A stretch of 64,000 bases of DNA. Origin: Mikania micrantha. Taxonomy: Eukaryota > Streptophyta > Magnoliopsida > Asterales > Asteraceae. A program made the translations under genes and the position numbers. The stretch covers positions 56,380,567 to 56,444,566 of the forward strand of contig CM018698.1 of the NCBI GenBank assembly GCA_009363875.1, in the 5' to 3' direction. The notes beneath the pieces were generated by a model, which was not told the origin of the DNA, ran no database searches, and saw nothing but the letters and a program-made list of their open reading frames with translations. Below, in pieces: positions 43,609 through 55,914 of the stretch; within the stretch, counting starts at the first letter, position 1; every line of letters starts with the position of its first letter.

Positions 43609-45875
43609 TACTTCAACGTAAATACCAATGTGTGTGTGTGTTGAAATGATCCAAGTTGTAACCTATATATGACATCAAAGGTGGTGTTAATGGCTTTAAA
43701 AAAAACGTAAATTTGTGCGATTCAAATTCTGAAATAGTAGCCAACAAACCATCGCATATTATACATCTTTAACAACATAAACAAATTCCGGCTTCCTTTT
43801 CTTGCTGCTCTCAATCACATGCCGTAGAAATCACATCATCATCAGAACAACTACGTGAAGATATTGTATCATGAAGAACATCCGAAACCAATAGTGCGGC
43901 TCGGTTACGATCGTTGTTGGGTTGTTCTATTGTCGTAGTAAACGTTACGGAGGAGAAACGAAGTAGAGATTCTCTAAGGAGCTATCATTGATCACAAACT
44001 GTGGTACTCGATCACTCTCACGCCACGCCGGATCAAACTCGAAGTTGTTCGAACCACGACTATTCTATTGTTCGATGACGCAACCTTGCTACGGTTCTCG
44101 TTATTAATCATTCTTGTGTTACGCTTAAGGTAAGTTCTCAATCAAAATTAATATATTACAGTTTGATAAGTTACTGCTCTGTTCATTGTAAATCTTGACA
44201 ACTCTTGGTTTAGATTAATGTTAATATTTCTTATATTCAAATTAAGTTTTCAAAACAAAAACCTGTTCAAACAAACTAGAAGAGAGATCCAGAGATGATA
44301 ATTGAGATAAATGACGTGTATATATGTTGTATATAAGAAGTTCCAAATTGAATAAAGCTCAAATGGTTCAGTAACTGTTCTCGTGAACCAGAAAATAAGA
44401 AGGAAGAAGATGACCAGAAACCTATAGGTTTTGTATTTAAAGAATGGAATGTGAACAATAAAAATTTGCAGATCAAAAGTTCATGTATACAAGCTGAGAG
44501 TCTCGATTTCTAGCCCCTCCCAGCAAATGTTTTTTTTGTTTTGCCTTCATGTGGATTTTGATAACTTCTAGGATCGGTTTTTTTTAAGTAATTTTTATAA
44601 AAATCAATTTTTTTTACATGTATAGATTTAGGTACTGTTTAGAAAAAATAATAATAATAAGAATAAGAATAATAAAATAAATAAAATGAAATAAAAATAC
44701 AAGAGTTACAAACTTTAAGCAATGCTCTATAAAATAAACGATACGAACGATTAAATGTTTAAATGTTTAAATCACCAATTATCATTAATCGAGTACGTAT
44801 AGAGATGAAATCCGTTAAACTAACGTCAAATTAAACCCAAAAATACAGATTTCTAAATTGCGAAGGATTTGGATCATTCGCTTATTTTCTTGTTACTTAC
44901 TGATTATTTACTAAGGCTCCGGTACGAATTCTGTTTATTTAAATCTTAGTATTTCTGTTTCTGTAACCGTTAAATTTTTGTTTCTGTATTGCATTATGTT
45001 TGTTATTGCCACAATATGAAATCGTGTTTCTTTGTTTCATTTATCATGCAATAGATCTAGATTATATTGTACTCATTATTGCATGGTCCGATTATGACAT
45101 TACTTGGTAGTTTAACTACCCTACTGAACCTACTTAACCTACTAAACTTATGATCTATTACTCGAGCATGCCCCTACCTGTAAGGATGACTACAGGCCCT
45201 TCATGGCGGCAACCATGAGGTGGAAACACCCGTGGCGGTTAGTTGAGTTCACGACGTCTCTATTTAGTACTCTGATAGTACACTTGTGTACCTACTGAAT
45301 TCCGTGAACCTTACACTGTTTTATGTAGAGTCGGCTCGTGGTATATTCTGGGATTTGACTCTATTTCTGACTTACATTATAACCTATATTATTGTTTCTA
45401 ATATGTTATATTGTATTCTAGTCAGATCACTGTTTACTGTTCTGTTACTGTTACTGTTCTTGTTCTGAATCTGATTTCTGTTTCTGACAATTATTCTGAT
45501 TATCTTCACCACCTTCTGAATTTATGTTAATTACTGTTGTTTATCTGTTACTGAGCATTCTTTGGCTCAGCCGTATCTGTTTTTGTGGTGTTTATATGTA
45601 TTGTATAGGTAATCCAGGAAACCAGGCTGGGAATTGAGGAACGAGAGACTAGAGATTATCAAGAATTTATTTTACAAATAATGTAATAAATTTTATCATA
45701 AGACTTTGATTTATGTTTTTGGATGACTTATGTAAGACTTTTATTACATTTTAACTATTTTGGGATTGTTGCATTAATTCTGATATCTGTATAAGTGACA
45801 CGTCAGCCCTAATTAGCCGAATCCAACATGCATGTATTTTAGATAGATACATACTTATCAAGTTGGGGTGTTACA
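43609..45875. mobile_element. Probable gypsy LTR fragment (solo LTR or relic)
   Basis: Non-coding. It ends GTTGGGGTGTTACA at 45875, the palindromic LTR end (TGTTACA) seen on the gypsy elements here, and contains LTR-like phrases (CATTCTTTGGCTCAGCCGTA about 45558; GGTAATCCAGGAAACCAGGC about 45608). The part at about 44020-44140 resembles an R/U5 segment with a GTAAGT donor-like site. No internal region or TSD pair was found; the left part may lie before 30461. Confidence 0.4.
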
Positions 45876-47360
45876 GTGACGGTCAACTTGTTGCTTATTT
45901 GGTTACCAATACTCATTTAACCGAGTAATTTTCACTAATTAATTGCAACCGAGGAACCGAAACATTAACAATGTGTTTCAACAACTCGAATTAAACATAA
46001 GAGAATTCATGAAAAAGAATCTCCTACAATCTCATTCTTCATCTTGTTCTTATTTATTTTTCTGATTTTAATTGCATTTTTCATATATTGTAGTTATTAT
46101 AAGTAGTTATGCAAGTGTTTTAGTTAAATGTTAAGAAGAAATTCCTACTACTATAAACTTGAATTGTTATTTTTTACAACCATAAATCATGGTTTGGTAC
46201 ATAAAAGGTCATGGAACACATTGAACTGGTTTACACCAAGCTACCTCAAGGACATCATGGTGTACTTTTCACTAAAAAAAGTTAAAGCACACTTGTTTAA
46301 TCAGTTTGTATGGTTTTATTCAATATACTTGACATATGAACATAAAGGAGAATATAAAAACATGTCAAGAATGTTGAAAACAAACCTTGAGAATCATTCA
46401 TAAAAATAAATATCGATCCAAATAAAAAACGATTGAAAAGTAAAAGTGGGTAGTTATTTTGAATACATCTACCCTTACTAGTTGACTTTAACTTGTTTTT
46501 CTTTTAAAGCACTAATGATAAGTTTACAAGTAATAACAAGTATTTGGACTCGAACATGTATTTGGAAACGAATGTGGCATGCATGGATAAGGAGGTAGCA
46601 TTGGCATTGGCGTTGGCGATCCACTAGGAGGATATATCATGTTTTTGTTTGGTCTTTTCTCGAGTTTATCCACCTTTTCCGTCGCTGATTTTGCTTGGGA
46701 TTGGGCTGATTCTGCTTTGGATTTGGCTGATTCTGCTTCGGCTTTGGCTGATTTGGCATCTTTCTTGGCTTTTTCCACGTCTTTCTTGGTTTTTTCCATG
46801 TCTTTAGTCAAGGTTTTTATTGTATTGTAGACTAACGATGCACAAAATTTATAAACAAAAGAAGAAAGTTAATGTAGATCATGAATGACAAAGAGTTAAA
46901 ATTTACCTGTGAAGTAAATTTTTCAAGAAAATAAATTATACATTGTTGAATGATTATGTGTCCAACATTATTAATATTTGAAGGCATATCTTGAAAATTA
47001 TATATATCATCACCACACTTTATTAAAATATAAAGATTATTTTTCACGTTTGATCGTACGTGCAAAGAGAATCAATGTGTAATTGTGATCAACGTACAAA
47101 AAGAAACACCGTTCATTATTCTATGTTTTAACTCGGTTCGATTGTTGGGTTTTGTCAAGATGGCTATCAGATTTTGTTTCGACATACCCAAAGCATGCTC
47201 ACCTTTATTGAGGAGGAAAGAGCAAAAGTAAATTTTGTTTCAATTGTTAGGTTCGACAAGTTGGTTCTAATGATGCAAAACTGAGTTTCAACCGGAGATT
47301 ATTTGGGTTGGTTTTCGAGTTTTTAATAATCCTTCTTAGTTTTTAACTTACAAAACTTTA
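45876..47360. other. AT-rich region with an unrecognised coiled-coil ORF on the minus strand
   Basis: The minus ORF 46524-46811 (95 codons) encodes an alternating K/A/E/S helix (EKAKKDAKSAKAEAESAKSK) followed by a Pro/Met-rich tail (YPPSGSPTPMPMLPPYP). This could be the C-terminal exon of a plant transposon protein (Ptta/En/Spm-type proteins can end this way) or a simple-sequence artefact. The plus ORF 46128-46403 is not recognised. Nothing else is seen. Confidence 0.3.
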
Positions 47361-47369
47361 GTTGTTTTA

Positions 47370-47547
47370 GACCCAAAACTTACAACGATGTTACGTCTCA
47401 AACAATGATTAATTTTCGCAAAGTCATAAAAGAAGAAATTGTTGTAAATGTCTTATAATGATGTTCAAAAAAACCTAAGATTTGGCTTCATCTTGACGAG
47501 TTATTTCGGGTTAATGCTTTAAGAGTGGGTTATTATTTGTTCACAAT

Positions 47548-47549
<2 letters not shown>
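47370..47549. repeat. One-armed copy of the 6358-6740 foldback family
   Basis: ACTTACAACGATGTTACGTC, ATAATGATGTTCAAAAAAAC and AAGAGTGGGTTATTATTTG follow the right arm of the 6358-6740 element with substitutions, ending at CACAATCC against the (TA)n tract 47550-47607. The left arm is missing. Confidence 0.7.
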
Positions 47550-47607
<58 letters not shown>

Positions 47608-47610
<3 letters not shown>

Positions 47611-48000
47611 GATGGTTCCATTGTTAACCCTCCCTTATAGCGTTAACCCGTTAACTCTGGCGTTTTTTGCCCGAATCTTTGTTTTTTTTTTTGTCATGAT
47701 TTTTATTATACATAAATAGAGGGTTTATTTTTTGTGTTTTTACTAATTCATCACCGTTTAGAAATTAAATCAAAGTGTAAGTAAGTGTAAGTTTCTTACA
47801 CTTACTTACATCAGATAAGTGTAAGAAACTTACATTTACTTACATTTTGATTTAATTTCTAAACGGTGATGAATTAACAAAAACACAAAAAAGAAACCCC
47901 CTATTTATGTATAATAAAAACCATGAAAAAAAAACAAAGATTCGGGAAAAAAAGCCAGGGTTAACGCTATAAGGGAGGGTTAACATTTGAACCTCTCCCT
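47608..48000. mobile_element. Foldback MITE-like element, third family, in (TA)n
   Basis: A long inverted repeat: left arm GGGGATGGTTCCATTGTTAA, CCCTCCCTTATAGCGTTAAC; right arm GTTAACGCTATAAGGGAGGG to CCTCTCCC. The centre is near 47800 (TTACACTTACTTACATC). It is flanked by (TA)n at 47550-47607 and TATATATA at 48001-48009. Its arms share GTTTTTTGCC and AATCTTTG with the 370-766 family. Confidence 0.8.
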
Positions 48001-48009
48001 ATATATATA

Positions 48010-48295
48010 GGGGGATGGTTCCATTGTTAACCCTCCCTTATAGCGTTAACCCGGGCGTTTTTTGCCCGAATCTTTGTTTTTTTGTCATGGTTTTTATTAT
48101 ACATAAATAGGGGGGGTTTCTTTTTGTGTTTTTGCTAATTCATCATCGTATATAAATTAAATCAAAGTGTAAGTAAGTGTAAGTTTCTTACACTTACTTA
48201 CATCAGATAGTGTAACTTAAACTTACAATTGATTTAATTTCTAAACGGTGATGAATTAACAAAAACACAAAAAAAAACCCCTATTTATATATAAT
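48010..48295. mobile_element. Second, 3'-truncated copy of the third foldback family
   Basis: Starts GGGGGATGGTTCCATTGTTA right after the TA tract and repeats the left arm and centre of 47608-48000 almost base for base, with a deletion after GCGTTAACC. It loses the outer right arm near 48290. The two copies are head to tail, separated by only nine TA-type bases. Confidence 0.75.
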
Positions 48296-49042
48296 AAATA
48301 AACCTAACCGAACATAAATGAACGTAAACGAACACGTAACTTAATGTTCACGAACACAAATAAACGAACACGTAACCAAAACGTTAATAAACGTTTTTGG
48401 ATAATGAAAATCAAACTGAACCAATAAAAATAAAAATCGAACCGAACAGAACATGTTCAACGGTTTGGACAATTTGGGCTAGAGTTTTTTGACATTTTAA
48501 AAATATAAAACAGAACCATTTTACGATTTAAAATGGATTACATCATTGTGAGCCCACATATTTTTTTTTGTTAAATGACACCTAATTCATTAAACTTGTC
48601 TCTCTCTCTCTCCATTTATTTATCTATCCATCTATCTATCTATTGATCTATCTATATATCTAATGTGTGTGTATTACACAGTTTGGTCTGGTTTTTAAGG
48701 ACCATTTTTAGTGAAAACCTTAAACCAAACCATTTATTATGGTTTCAAGCTCTTGAAAACAACAAACCAAATGTTTTGGGAAAAACCGACTGTGAAACCA
48801 AACTGATTATCGATTTTGGCGGTGGCCATGGTTTGAAACCGAACCATGAACACCCCAACAAAAAATTAATCTAATATTGTTTACTGAATATGTTGCATCC
48901 TTTTTAGTGTTTGATTACCGTAATGTTTGTCTTTTAATGCTTGGCATGTGTTATATTTAAAATGTTGTTTGTATGCTATATAGTTTATCTATTGTTTCAT
49001 GTAGTTTTCTTTTGTCTGGTTTCTGTGATAGTGTTTGGGGTG
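48296..49042. other. Spacer with CT and TCTA simple repeats
   Basis: A CGAACAC/ACGTAAC-rich stretch (48300-48390), a TC-run then (TCTA)n at about 48598-48660, and no recognisable gene. The host sequence ends with the target-site copy at 49043-49050. Confidence 0.4.
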
Positions 49043-49050
49043 GCACTTCC

Positions 49051-49590
49051 TAGGGCTGGCAATTTCAAACACGAAAAATTATCACAACACGGAAAGACCT
49101 TAACATGTTTCGTGTTTAACCTTAACATGTTTCGTGTCTAAAACATGTCGACACGTTAAGACTTATTTATTTTTAGGGTCTAAATAGGTAAAACCCTTTA
49201 AGACCCGTGAAGACCTGCTAAGAGCCGTTAAGACCTGTTAAGACACGTTAACACCTGTTAAAACCTGTTTAAAATATAAAATATAATATAAATAATATAA
49301 TAAAATAGGTGGGTAGCCGATTAGAATCTAAAAATTTTTAATTGCCTAACCCTTGTTCCTTAAGGGGTCCTTAACAGGTTTTTTAATAACTCATTTATTG
49401 TGTTAACTGTTAACAAGTTTCTTAATGGATCATTTCGTGTTTACGTGTTTTTAACGGGTAGTGTTCGTGCATGTTTTGAAAATCAGACACGATAAGAATT
49501 CGTGTCGTGTTCGTGTCTACCCAGTTCGTGTATCATGTCTTAACATGTCGTGTTTTAATGGGTCGTGTCTGACTCGTTATGATAGCTCTA
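49051..49590. mobile_element. hAT-type MITE, 540 bp
   Basis: Flanked by an 8-bp duplication GCACTTCC (49043-49050) / GCACTTCG (49591-49598), seven of eight matching. Ends TAGGGCTGGCA and its imperfect complement TGATAGCTCTA. The interior is rich in repeated AACATGTTTCGTGT and ACCTGTTAAGAC motifs. It has no ORF. Confidence 0.7.
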
Positions 49591-49646
49591 GCACTTCGTT
49601 CATTGTTGAAGAAGGGTTTGTGTTGGGAATGTTGGTGTTGAAACTT

Positions 49647-51416
49647 GTGATACCCTGTACTTTACAGGCCATCATTTATATTAATTAAATAATAATTTAA
49701 ATTATTATTACATACGTGACACTAGAATTGATTTAATTTAGTGTGACATGTGTCACAATAGTCCAAACACAGACAATTGAATGGTAATATTGAGAATTAT
49801 CGAAAAACACACACCCGTATTTTGAATTAACAGACGTTGGTGAACATAGAACAAATGATGAAATTGAACAAGATTTGAACACCATGCTAACCCATAACAA
49901 ACAAAAACATGACAAAAGTCAATAAACAATAAACGATCATGAAAAACGGATGAAAAACAAATAAAGAAAATAAAAATGGGTCATTCGGCCGATCCAGCAC
50001 TCTTCGCGTTACGCGAAGGTCGGCGGGAAAATTTGAATTAAGCCTAAAATCTCCGTGGTACTTGATGACCGATCAACTTCCACCTTCACGATTCGCTGCA
50101 TGTCTAGGAGGGGCACCCGTCTATTTTGTCCTTGGTGGTACGCGAGGACCCCTGGAGACCACGCTTGGCAGTACACGAAGACCCCCAGAACCTTAAAACT
50201 ATATAAAAGCCAACCCTTCTCATTTATTCACCCCTTATCCAATTCCCTCGAACTCACACGAACCTTCCCGGCCAAGACCACCTGCTAACCTCACCCCTTG
50301 CTACCAGAAACCACTTTGAAGCCATCTTGAAGTCCTATTGTAGTTTTGGAGCAAGGAGGTGTTGAAAGAAGCTAACCATCATCATCTTCTTGAAACAGCC
50401 GGGGAAACAACATCAGAGAATTCCAGAGACTTGGAGCCTCTATTCTTGGACAAAATCAACCATCTAGAGCTCTTGGAGGCAGTCTCACATGATCATTTAC
50501 ACTAAAACACACCCAAATCACACATGTAAAACATTTCACCCACATGCAGCCCCATTAATGGCACATGCATGAACCTTGGTGTTCATAAATATGTATTTGA
50601 GAATCTTGATGATTGATTTAAGCTATTAAAAGGAATCTATGTTAAGTATGAATGTCTTTTGCTCCTATGTGGTAAGGATTTGTGAAAGTTGCTATAAAAA
50701 GTAACTTTGATGATAAAATAGTGTGTTAAATGATGATTTGAACATGTTATGTATGCTAATATGATGATTATAGTATATGAATGATGATATGGATGCATGG
50801 GAAGGGTTGGACATTATGGAATGACAATTATTGATGCATGTTAATAAAAATGGTAACTTTATGTTAAGCAATTCTAATTTTGATGATTTATACATGTTGA
50901 ATGTGTTTAAAGATTGATTAAAGGATATTATTGATGATATGAACTTGGTCAATTGATTAAAAATGATTGAATGGGTGATTTGTTCATAAAGTTCTATAAA
51001 TAGAAACTTTAAATGTTAAATTTGACCATGCATGTAATACTTGATATGTTTAAAGTATTTTGGTTATGTTTGGGAACTTAGAAGATGTTAATGCTCATAT
51101 GAACATGTTTGAATAATTTGATTTTGATTAAAATAATGTTATTAACAAACTTTCCATTAAAGGAAACTTTAATTTTGGGGATTTCAATAAATTAGAGCAA
51201 TTAAGCATGTTTGTAATGATTGAATGGCTTCAAATGTTGTATTATGATGATGTGAATGTATTTGCTTGATATTTGATGTTGAAACATGTTAAACGAAGTA
51301 ACTTACCATATTTGGTAACTTTATTTACTTGAACTAGGATTAGGTATTTATTATATGTTATGTGACAACGTACTATGTGTTAACATGATTACTTAGGATA
51401 AATGAGCATGCTATAA
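49647..51416 (+). mobile_element. Gypsy-type LTR segment, left of a nested element
   Basis: Begins about TGATACCCTGTACTTTACAG. Contains a palindrome-like CTTCGCGTTACGCGAAG (about 50003-50019), further TACGCGAGG motifs, and a promoter-like TATA (AAACTATATAAAAGCC, about 50198-50213). The AT-rich body with TTGATGATT-like repeats continues past the nested element at 54550. Non-coding. Internal genes and the opposite LTR are not present in the window. Confidence 0.45.
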
Positions 51417-51421
51417 TTGTT

Positions 51422-52993
51422 TGTAAAAACAGTTGCGGAATAGGACCTACCTGATTTGTGAAGATTAAGCAGAACATGAACCGAGAAAGTCTTGAAGATG
51501 GGTGAAGATGTTGAAGAACACAACCAAGAACGAATCTGAGTTGTAATGTAATGATTAACAATGTATAGCAAATAAGATTCATTAGTCAACAAGAATACAT
51601 TACCTACCCCTGACATGCTCTCAAACTCCATGGATAAAGAATCCATGGAGTTCATAGGGGAGAGCTCTCTCAAGACTACATTTGAAGAACACCCTCACCA
51701 CTCTCTTGTCCGGTTGTTTTACAAAATAGAGAATAATCTCTATTTATAGTATCACATGACCTAAAAACCTAAAAACCTAAAAACAAAAAATACAACAAAA
51801 TGATAATAAATATTAAATTAAGCTCTATCATTTTTGTGGTCTTTGGGTCTTTTGGTCATCAAGTGTCTTCGCAAGTCTTTAGTGGCTCGTGCGGTGATTC
51901 GTTGCTCCCTAATCAACAAATACATAATACTTCTTGTTTACATTCCATCTATCCAAATTAACCGTTGGTCTTGACTTTTCTAGACCCAACAGCCTCCCCT
52001 TATTTGGTTTGATGAATGTAAACCAATGCAGAAGTATGATGAAACAAACATGAATAATAAGATTGAACTTGTGTAGATGTAATTCATGTTTCTTTTACCA
52101 TGACAATTCTGAAGCTTTCTTTATTCCATTTCTTAAACCCAAAAGAAACTTCTTGAAGTTCCATGTTTTCCATTTATCTTCTCCCACTCTAATAAAGCTC
52201 CCCTTACGATTAAACAATCTTAATCTCCAATCCCAACCCAAAAGATATCTGAATATATGATGTCAGTTCAAGTATAGGAATCTCAACCTTGTAATGAACA
52301 TGTGACAAATAAAGGGTCAAAGATGAATGTAAACCATATCCCAACAATTTGATTCTTGAGAGTCGTCAAAATACAAATAAAGAAATCATCACATCAATGA
52401 AACCAAAGTCTTCATTGATAAACCACTAATAACACTCTTGCCATGAGTTTCAATCCATCAATCTCCTGCTAAACTGATGCTATAGATAACTAACGTGTGA
52501 AAACCCACCATGTCTTCAAAAACAAGTAGTGTTCTTTGGAAGCAATCATTGCTAACCGGTAATATGTTCCATGCAACAGATCTAGAACACCAATTGGACT
52601 TATAGAATAAACATCATTAACTTATTTTGATTTTCTGATGATGTATAAGTTTCAACTTTATCATGCCAAAATGTTTGGTACTTCCAAATACGAAACCAAA
52701 TGAATGAGCCAAAGGCTTCAAAAGTGAAATCATATGTTGACTTCTTCTAAAGTGTTGATTTGAAGATGCATTAGAACTTGGACATCACGCAAATTAACAT
52801 TTAGGAAGAAGCCATTACATATCAAGAGAAGATATCACTTTAGAAACATTTGGTTAACTTCTGAAGATGCATTAGAACTTGGACATCACAAATCACCATT
52901 TAAGAAGCTAACTTCTTTACATACCATGAAAATATTCAGACTCTTTGGAAGTAACAATCAAGATTTTGAATTATTGTCCACTACCATTAAATG

Positions 52994-53038
<45 letters not shown>

Positions 53039-54544
53039 GATATACTTATTTGTGTGGGCCATAATCCGAATAATATTCAACAATTTTAAAGTGAAATTAC
53101 CTTCTTGCCCCAAGAAAATACCATACCATCATCATCTTCAAGTAATTCCTCATGAAATATCCAATAAATATTGTTTCAAATTGCAAGTTGGGTGACATAT
53201 TCCAAAAGTTTGAAAATTACCAAAATGTCATCCAAAGTTATTAATTATTGTAATTCTTGATGGCCTTTATATCATTCCACTTAAGTTTCACAACACATAT
53301 CCATCAGACTTAGCTGTTAATTGCCCTTGCCTTTGGCTACTGGGGTAGTAGCATTGTGCGTGTCCTTATAGCTGTTGTAATCTCTTTCAGACCTAAAGAA
53401 TTGTATATCAAAAGGCACCTCATCATAAGATATCTTTGGAAGCAAACAAACAAATCATAAGTGCTCTTAGGAAGTAGCTTTTAGGAAGTAATAATAATTC
53501 ACTTTCAAAAGCTTTCGAAAACTAAAACTTACATAATCCAATTTCGGAAGCAATAGCCATCGGAAGCTTGTATTTTTAAAGAATATCAATGGTATGCTTC
53601 CAAAAACCAACCAACTCAAACCTTCCGATAACCCTAATTGATACACCGTCATCATCAACATGTTCCTTTCTGAACCAAACCTAGTTGCCCTAAAATTTTT
53701 CAGCCGTCTCCATTTTTATCAAATGAACAAAAATTGATAACTCATCTGATGAATCAGATTGGGTGGAGTTTTGGCATAGATCAGGGAGATCCAAAACCCA
53801 CTTGAGTTTTAACAAATCAAACCACAAAAACCCTAATAACTTGACGAACCCAGTAGCAAGAACATCTTTAAACAACTTTTATAAAAATTCACAAAATCAG
53901 GGTATTGAGCACAAGTTTGAGACAATTAATGGTTAAACAGATAGTCTCGGGAACTTGGCGCTGATACCAATTGTAAAAATGGTTGCGGAATATGACCTAC
54001 GTTATTTGTGAAGATTAAGCAGCTAACAGAGAAAGTCTTGAAGATGGGTGAAGATGTTGAAGAACACAGCCAAGAATGAATCTGAGATGTAATGTAATGA
54101 CTAACAATGTAAAGCAAATAAGATTCATTACTCAACAAGATTACATTACCTAACCCTCACATGCTCTCAAACTCCATGGATAAAAGAATCCATGGAGTTT
54201 ATGGGGGGAGAGCTCTCTCAAGATTACATTTAAAGAACACTCTCACCACTCTCTTGTCCGGTTTTTTTACAAAATAGAGAATAATCTATATTTATAGTAT
54301 CAAATGACCTAAAATCCTAAAAACAACAAATACAACAAATTGATAATAAATAATAAATATTAAATTAAGCTCTATCATTTTTGTGGTCTTTGGGTCTTTT
54401 GGTCATCAAGTGTTTTCGTAATCTTGAGTCTTTAGTGGCTCATGCGGTTATTCGTTGCTTCCTAATCAACAAATACATAATACTTCTTTTTTATATTCCA
54501 TCTATCCAAATTAACAGTTGGTCTTGACTTTTCTAGACCCAACA
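51422..54544 (-). mobile_element. Non-autonomous LTR element (LARD-like), 3.1 kb, nested
   Basis: LTRs at 51422-51991 and 53972-54544 begin TGTAAAAA and end TAGACCCAACA; the target duplication is TTGTT on both sides (51417-51421, 54545-54549). Minus orientation: PBS TTGGTATCAGCGCC next to the right LTR (about 53958-53971) and purine-rich AAATAAGGGGAGGC next to the left (51992-52007). The 1980-bp interior has no gag or pol reading, a (TA)n tract (52987-53034), and TCGGAAG-type motifs at about 53543-53625. The LTRs differ at many positions, so it is older than the copia element. Confidence 0.88.
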
Positions 54545-54549
54545 TTGTT

Positions 54550-55435
54550 AAAAAGTAATTTTTATGTAATCATGCCTAAAGTAGAAGCCTGCTAACATGG
54601 AAAGTTACTATTAATAGTAAGTTAACCACTAAACATGATTTACATGCCTACATGCATTACACAACAATTAACACATGCTAAACAAACATTAAGAACACAA
54701 AACGAGTCACCAACAGGTCGTTGAGTCAAACACAGTCAACACGGTCAAATATGGTAAAACATGACAACTTAGAGTTGTTTGGACACAAAAATAGTTTAGT
54801 CAGACCAACACCAACACCAACACAAATACGAATATGACAGTGAACAAAAATTCACAAAATCTATGTGATATAGGTGACAATTAAGGACAACCCGTTCACA
54901 AACAACTACAAAACTCAAGTGAGTTTACAGCCCCATTTTCTATCTCAATTGTTTTACATTAAACTTGGGGTGAGAATACATTGCAAACAACTGTTTTAAA
55001 TATATGACTGGTATGTTGTAAACAACGTTTTAAGTGTGCTTATATCGTAACAAGTTCCTCACAAAAACTTACAGTTAGTTGAACACGAGCGAGGCGTTAT
55101 TGGATAGTACTATTGGGTTTGACATACCCCGCTCGACGACAACTCTGACCGACAGTCAGGACGGGCGTAATATCGACCTATGCCATAGTTTCATGATAGA
55201 CTTGGCAGAGACATCTAACAGTCTAGTTTCGGTAGAGGTGAACACATACATGGTCTACAACTTAACATACCAATATATATCTCATTAACTATTTTTAATT
55301 TCATTTAAACATGTAAAATCACCAACTTTATATTGACATGTTTTAGCATGTATTCTCAGGTAACCGAATACATGAAGCTAGGATGCACAAGGAATTACAG
55401 GAAGAGGGTCTTGCATGCATGAGAACAATTATTTT
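54550..55435 (+). other. Continuation of the interrupted gypsy-type LTR, no gene
   Basis: Resumes the sequence broken at 51421. It includes ACACGAGCGAGGCGTTATTG, then CGACCGACAGTCAGGACGGG-like GC patches near 55085-55165. The small ORF 55079-55288 is not recognised. Confidence 0.35.
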
Positions 55436-55612
55436 GAAGCGTTATCGTTATCGTTATCGTTGTCGTTCTCGTTCTCGTTATCGTTATCGTTACCGCTACC
55501 GCTACCGCTACCGCTACCGCTACCGCTACCGCTACCGCTACCGCTACCGCTACCGCTACCGCTACTGTTAGTGTTAGTGTTATTGTTATTGTTATTGTTA
55601 TTGTTATTGTTT
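55436..55612. repeat. Hexanucleotide microsatellite, (TACCGC)n with graded variants
   Basis: Runs of GTTATC, then GTTCTC, GTTATC, TACCGC (about 12-13 tandem copies, 55492-55566), then TGTTAG and TTATTG units. The unit mutates stepwise along the tract. Its open frames (Arg-Tyr, Leu-Pro and Val-Ala repeats) are by-products of the hexamer, not proteins. Confidence 0.92.
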
Positions 55613-55914
55613 GTAAAACAATGTGATGTCTTTTACTTACATTCCGCTGCTTAAACATTAACATTTCCGCTTCGTAACATTTGAACTATTTGGGTTGTTA
55701 GTTTTATATAAATGTGTATTTTCAAAAACATATAGAGTTGTTCTATATGACAAAGCTACTGATCCTGCCACGTCACACCCAATGGCTTGACGATGTCACG
55801 ATAAAATGTGGTCGCCAATCCTGATTCATTGTTTCGATAATTCAATTGAATGTAAAATAATTTTGGCAGTCATCTTGAAAAGGGGTTGGTGTAAACTATT
55901 GCAATTGTAGATGT

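Noticed and set aside
55441..55612. CRISPR-like repeated structure
   Set aside because: A contiguous hexamer microsatellite with no spacers, in a plant genome.
55383..55664. Open frames encoding Arg-Tyr, Leu-Pro or Val-Ala repeats
   Set aside because: All are translations of the hexanucleotide microsatellite; no flanking coding signal.
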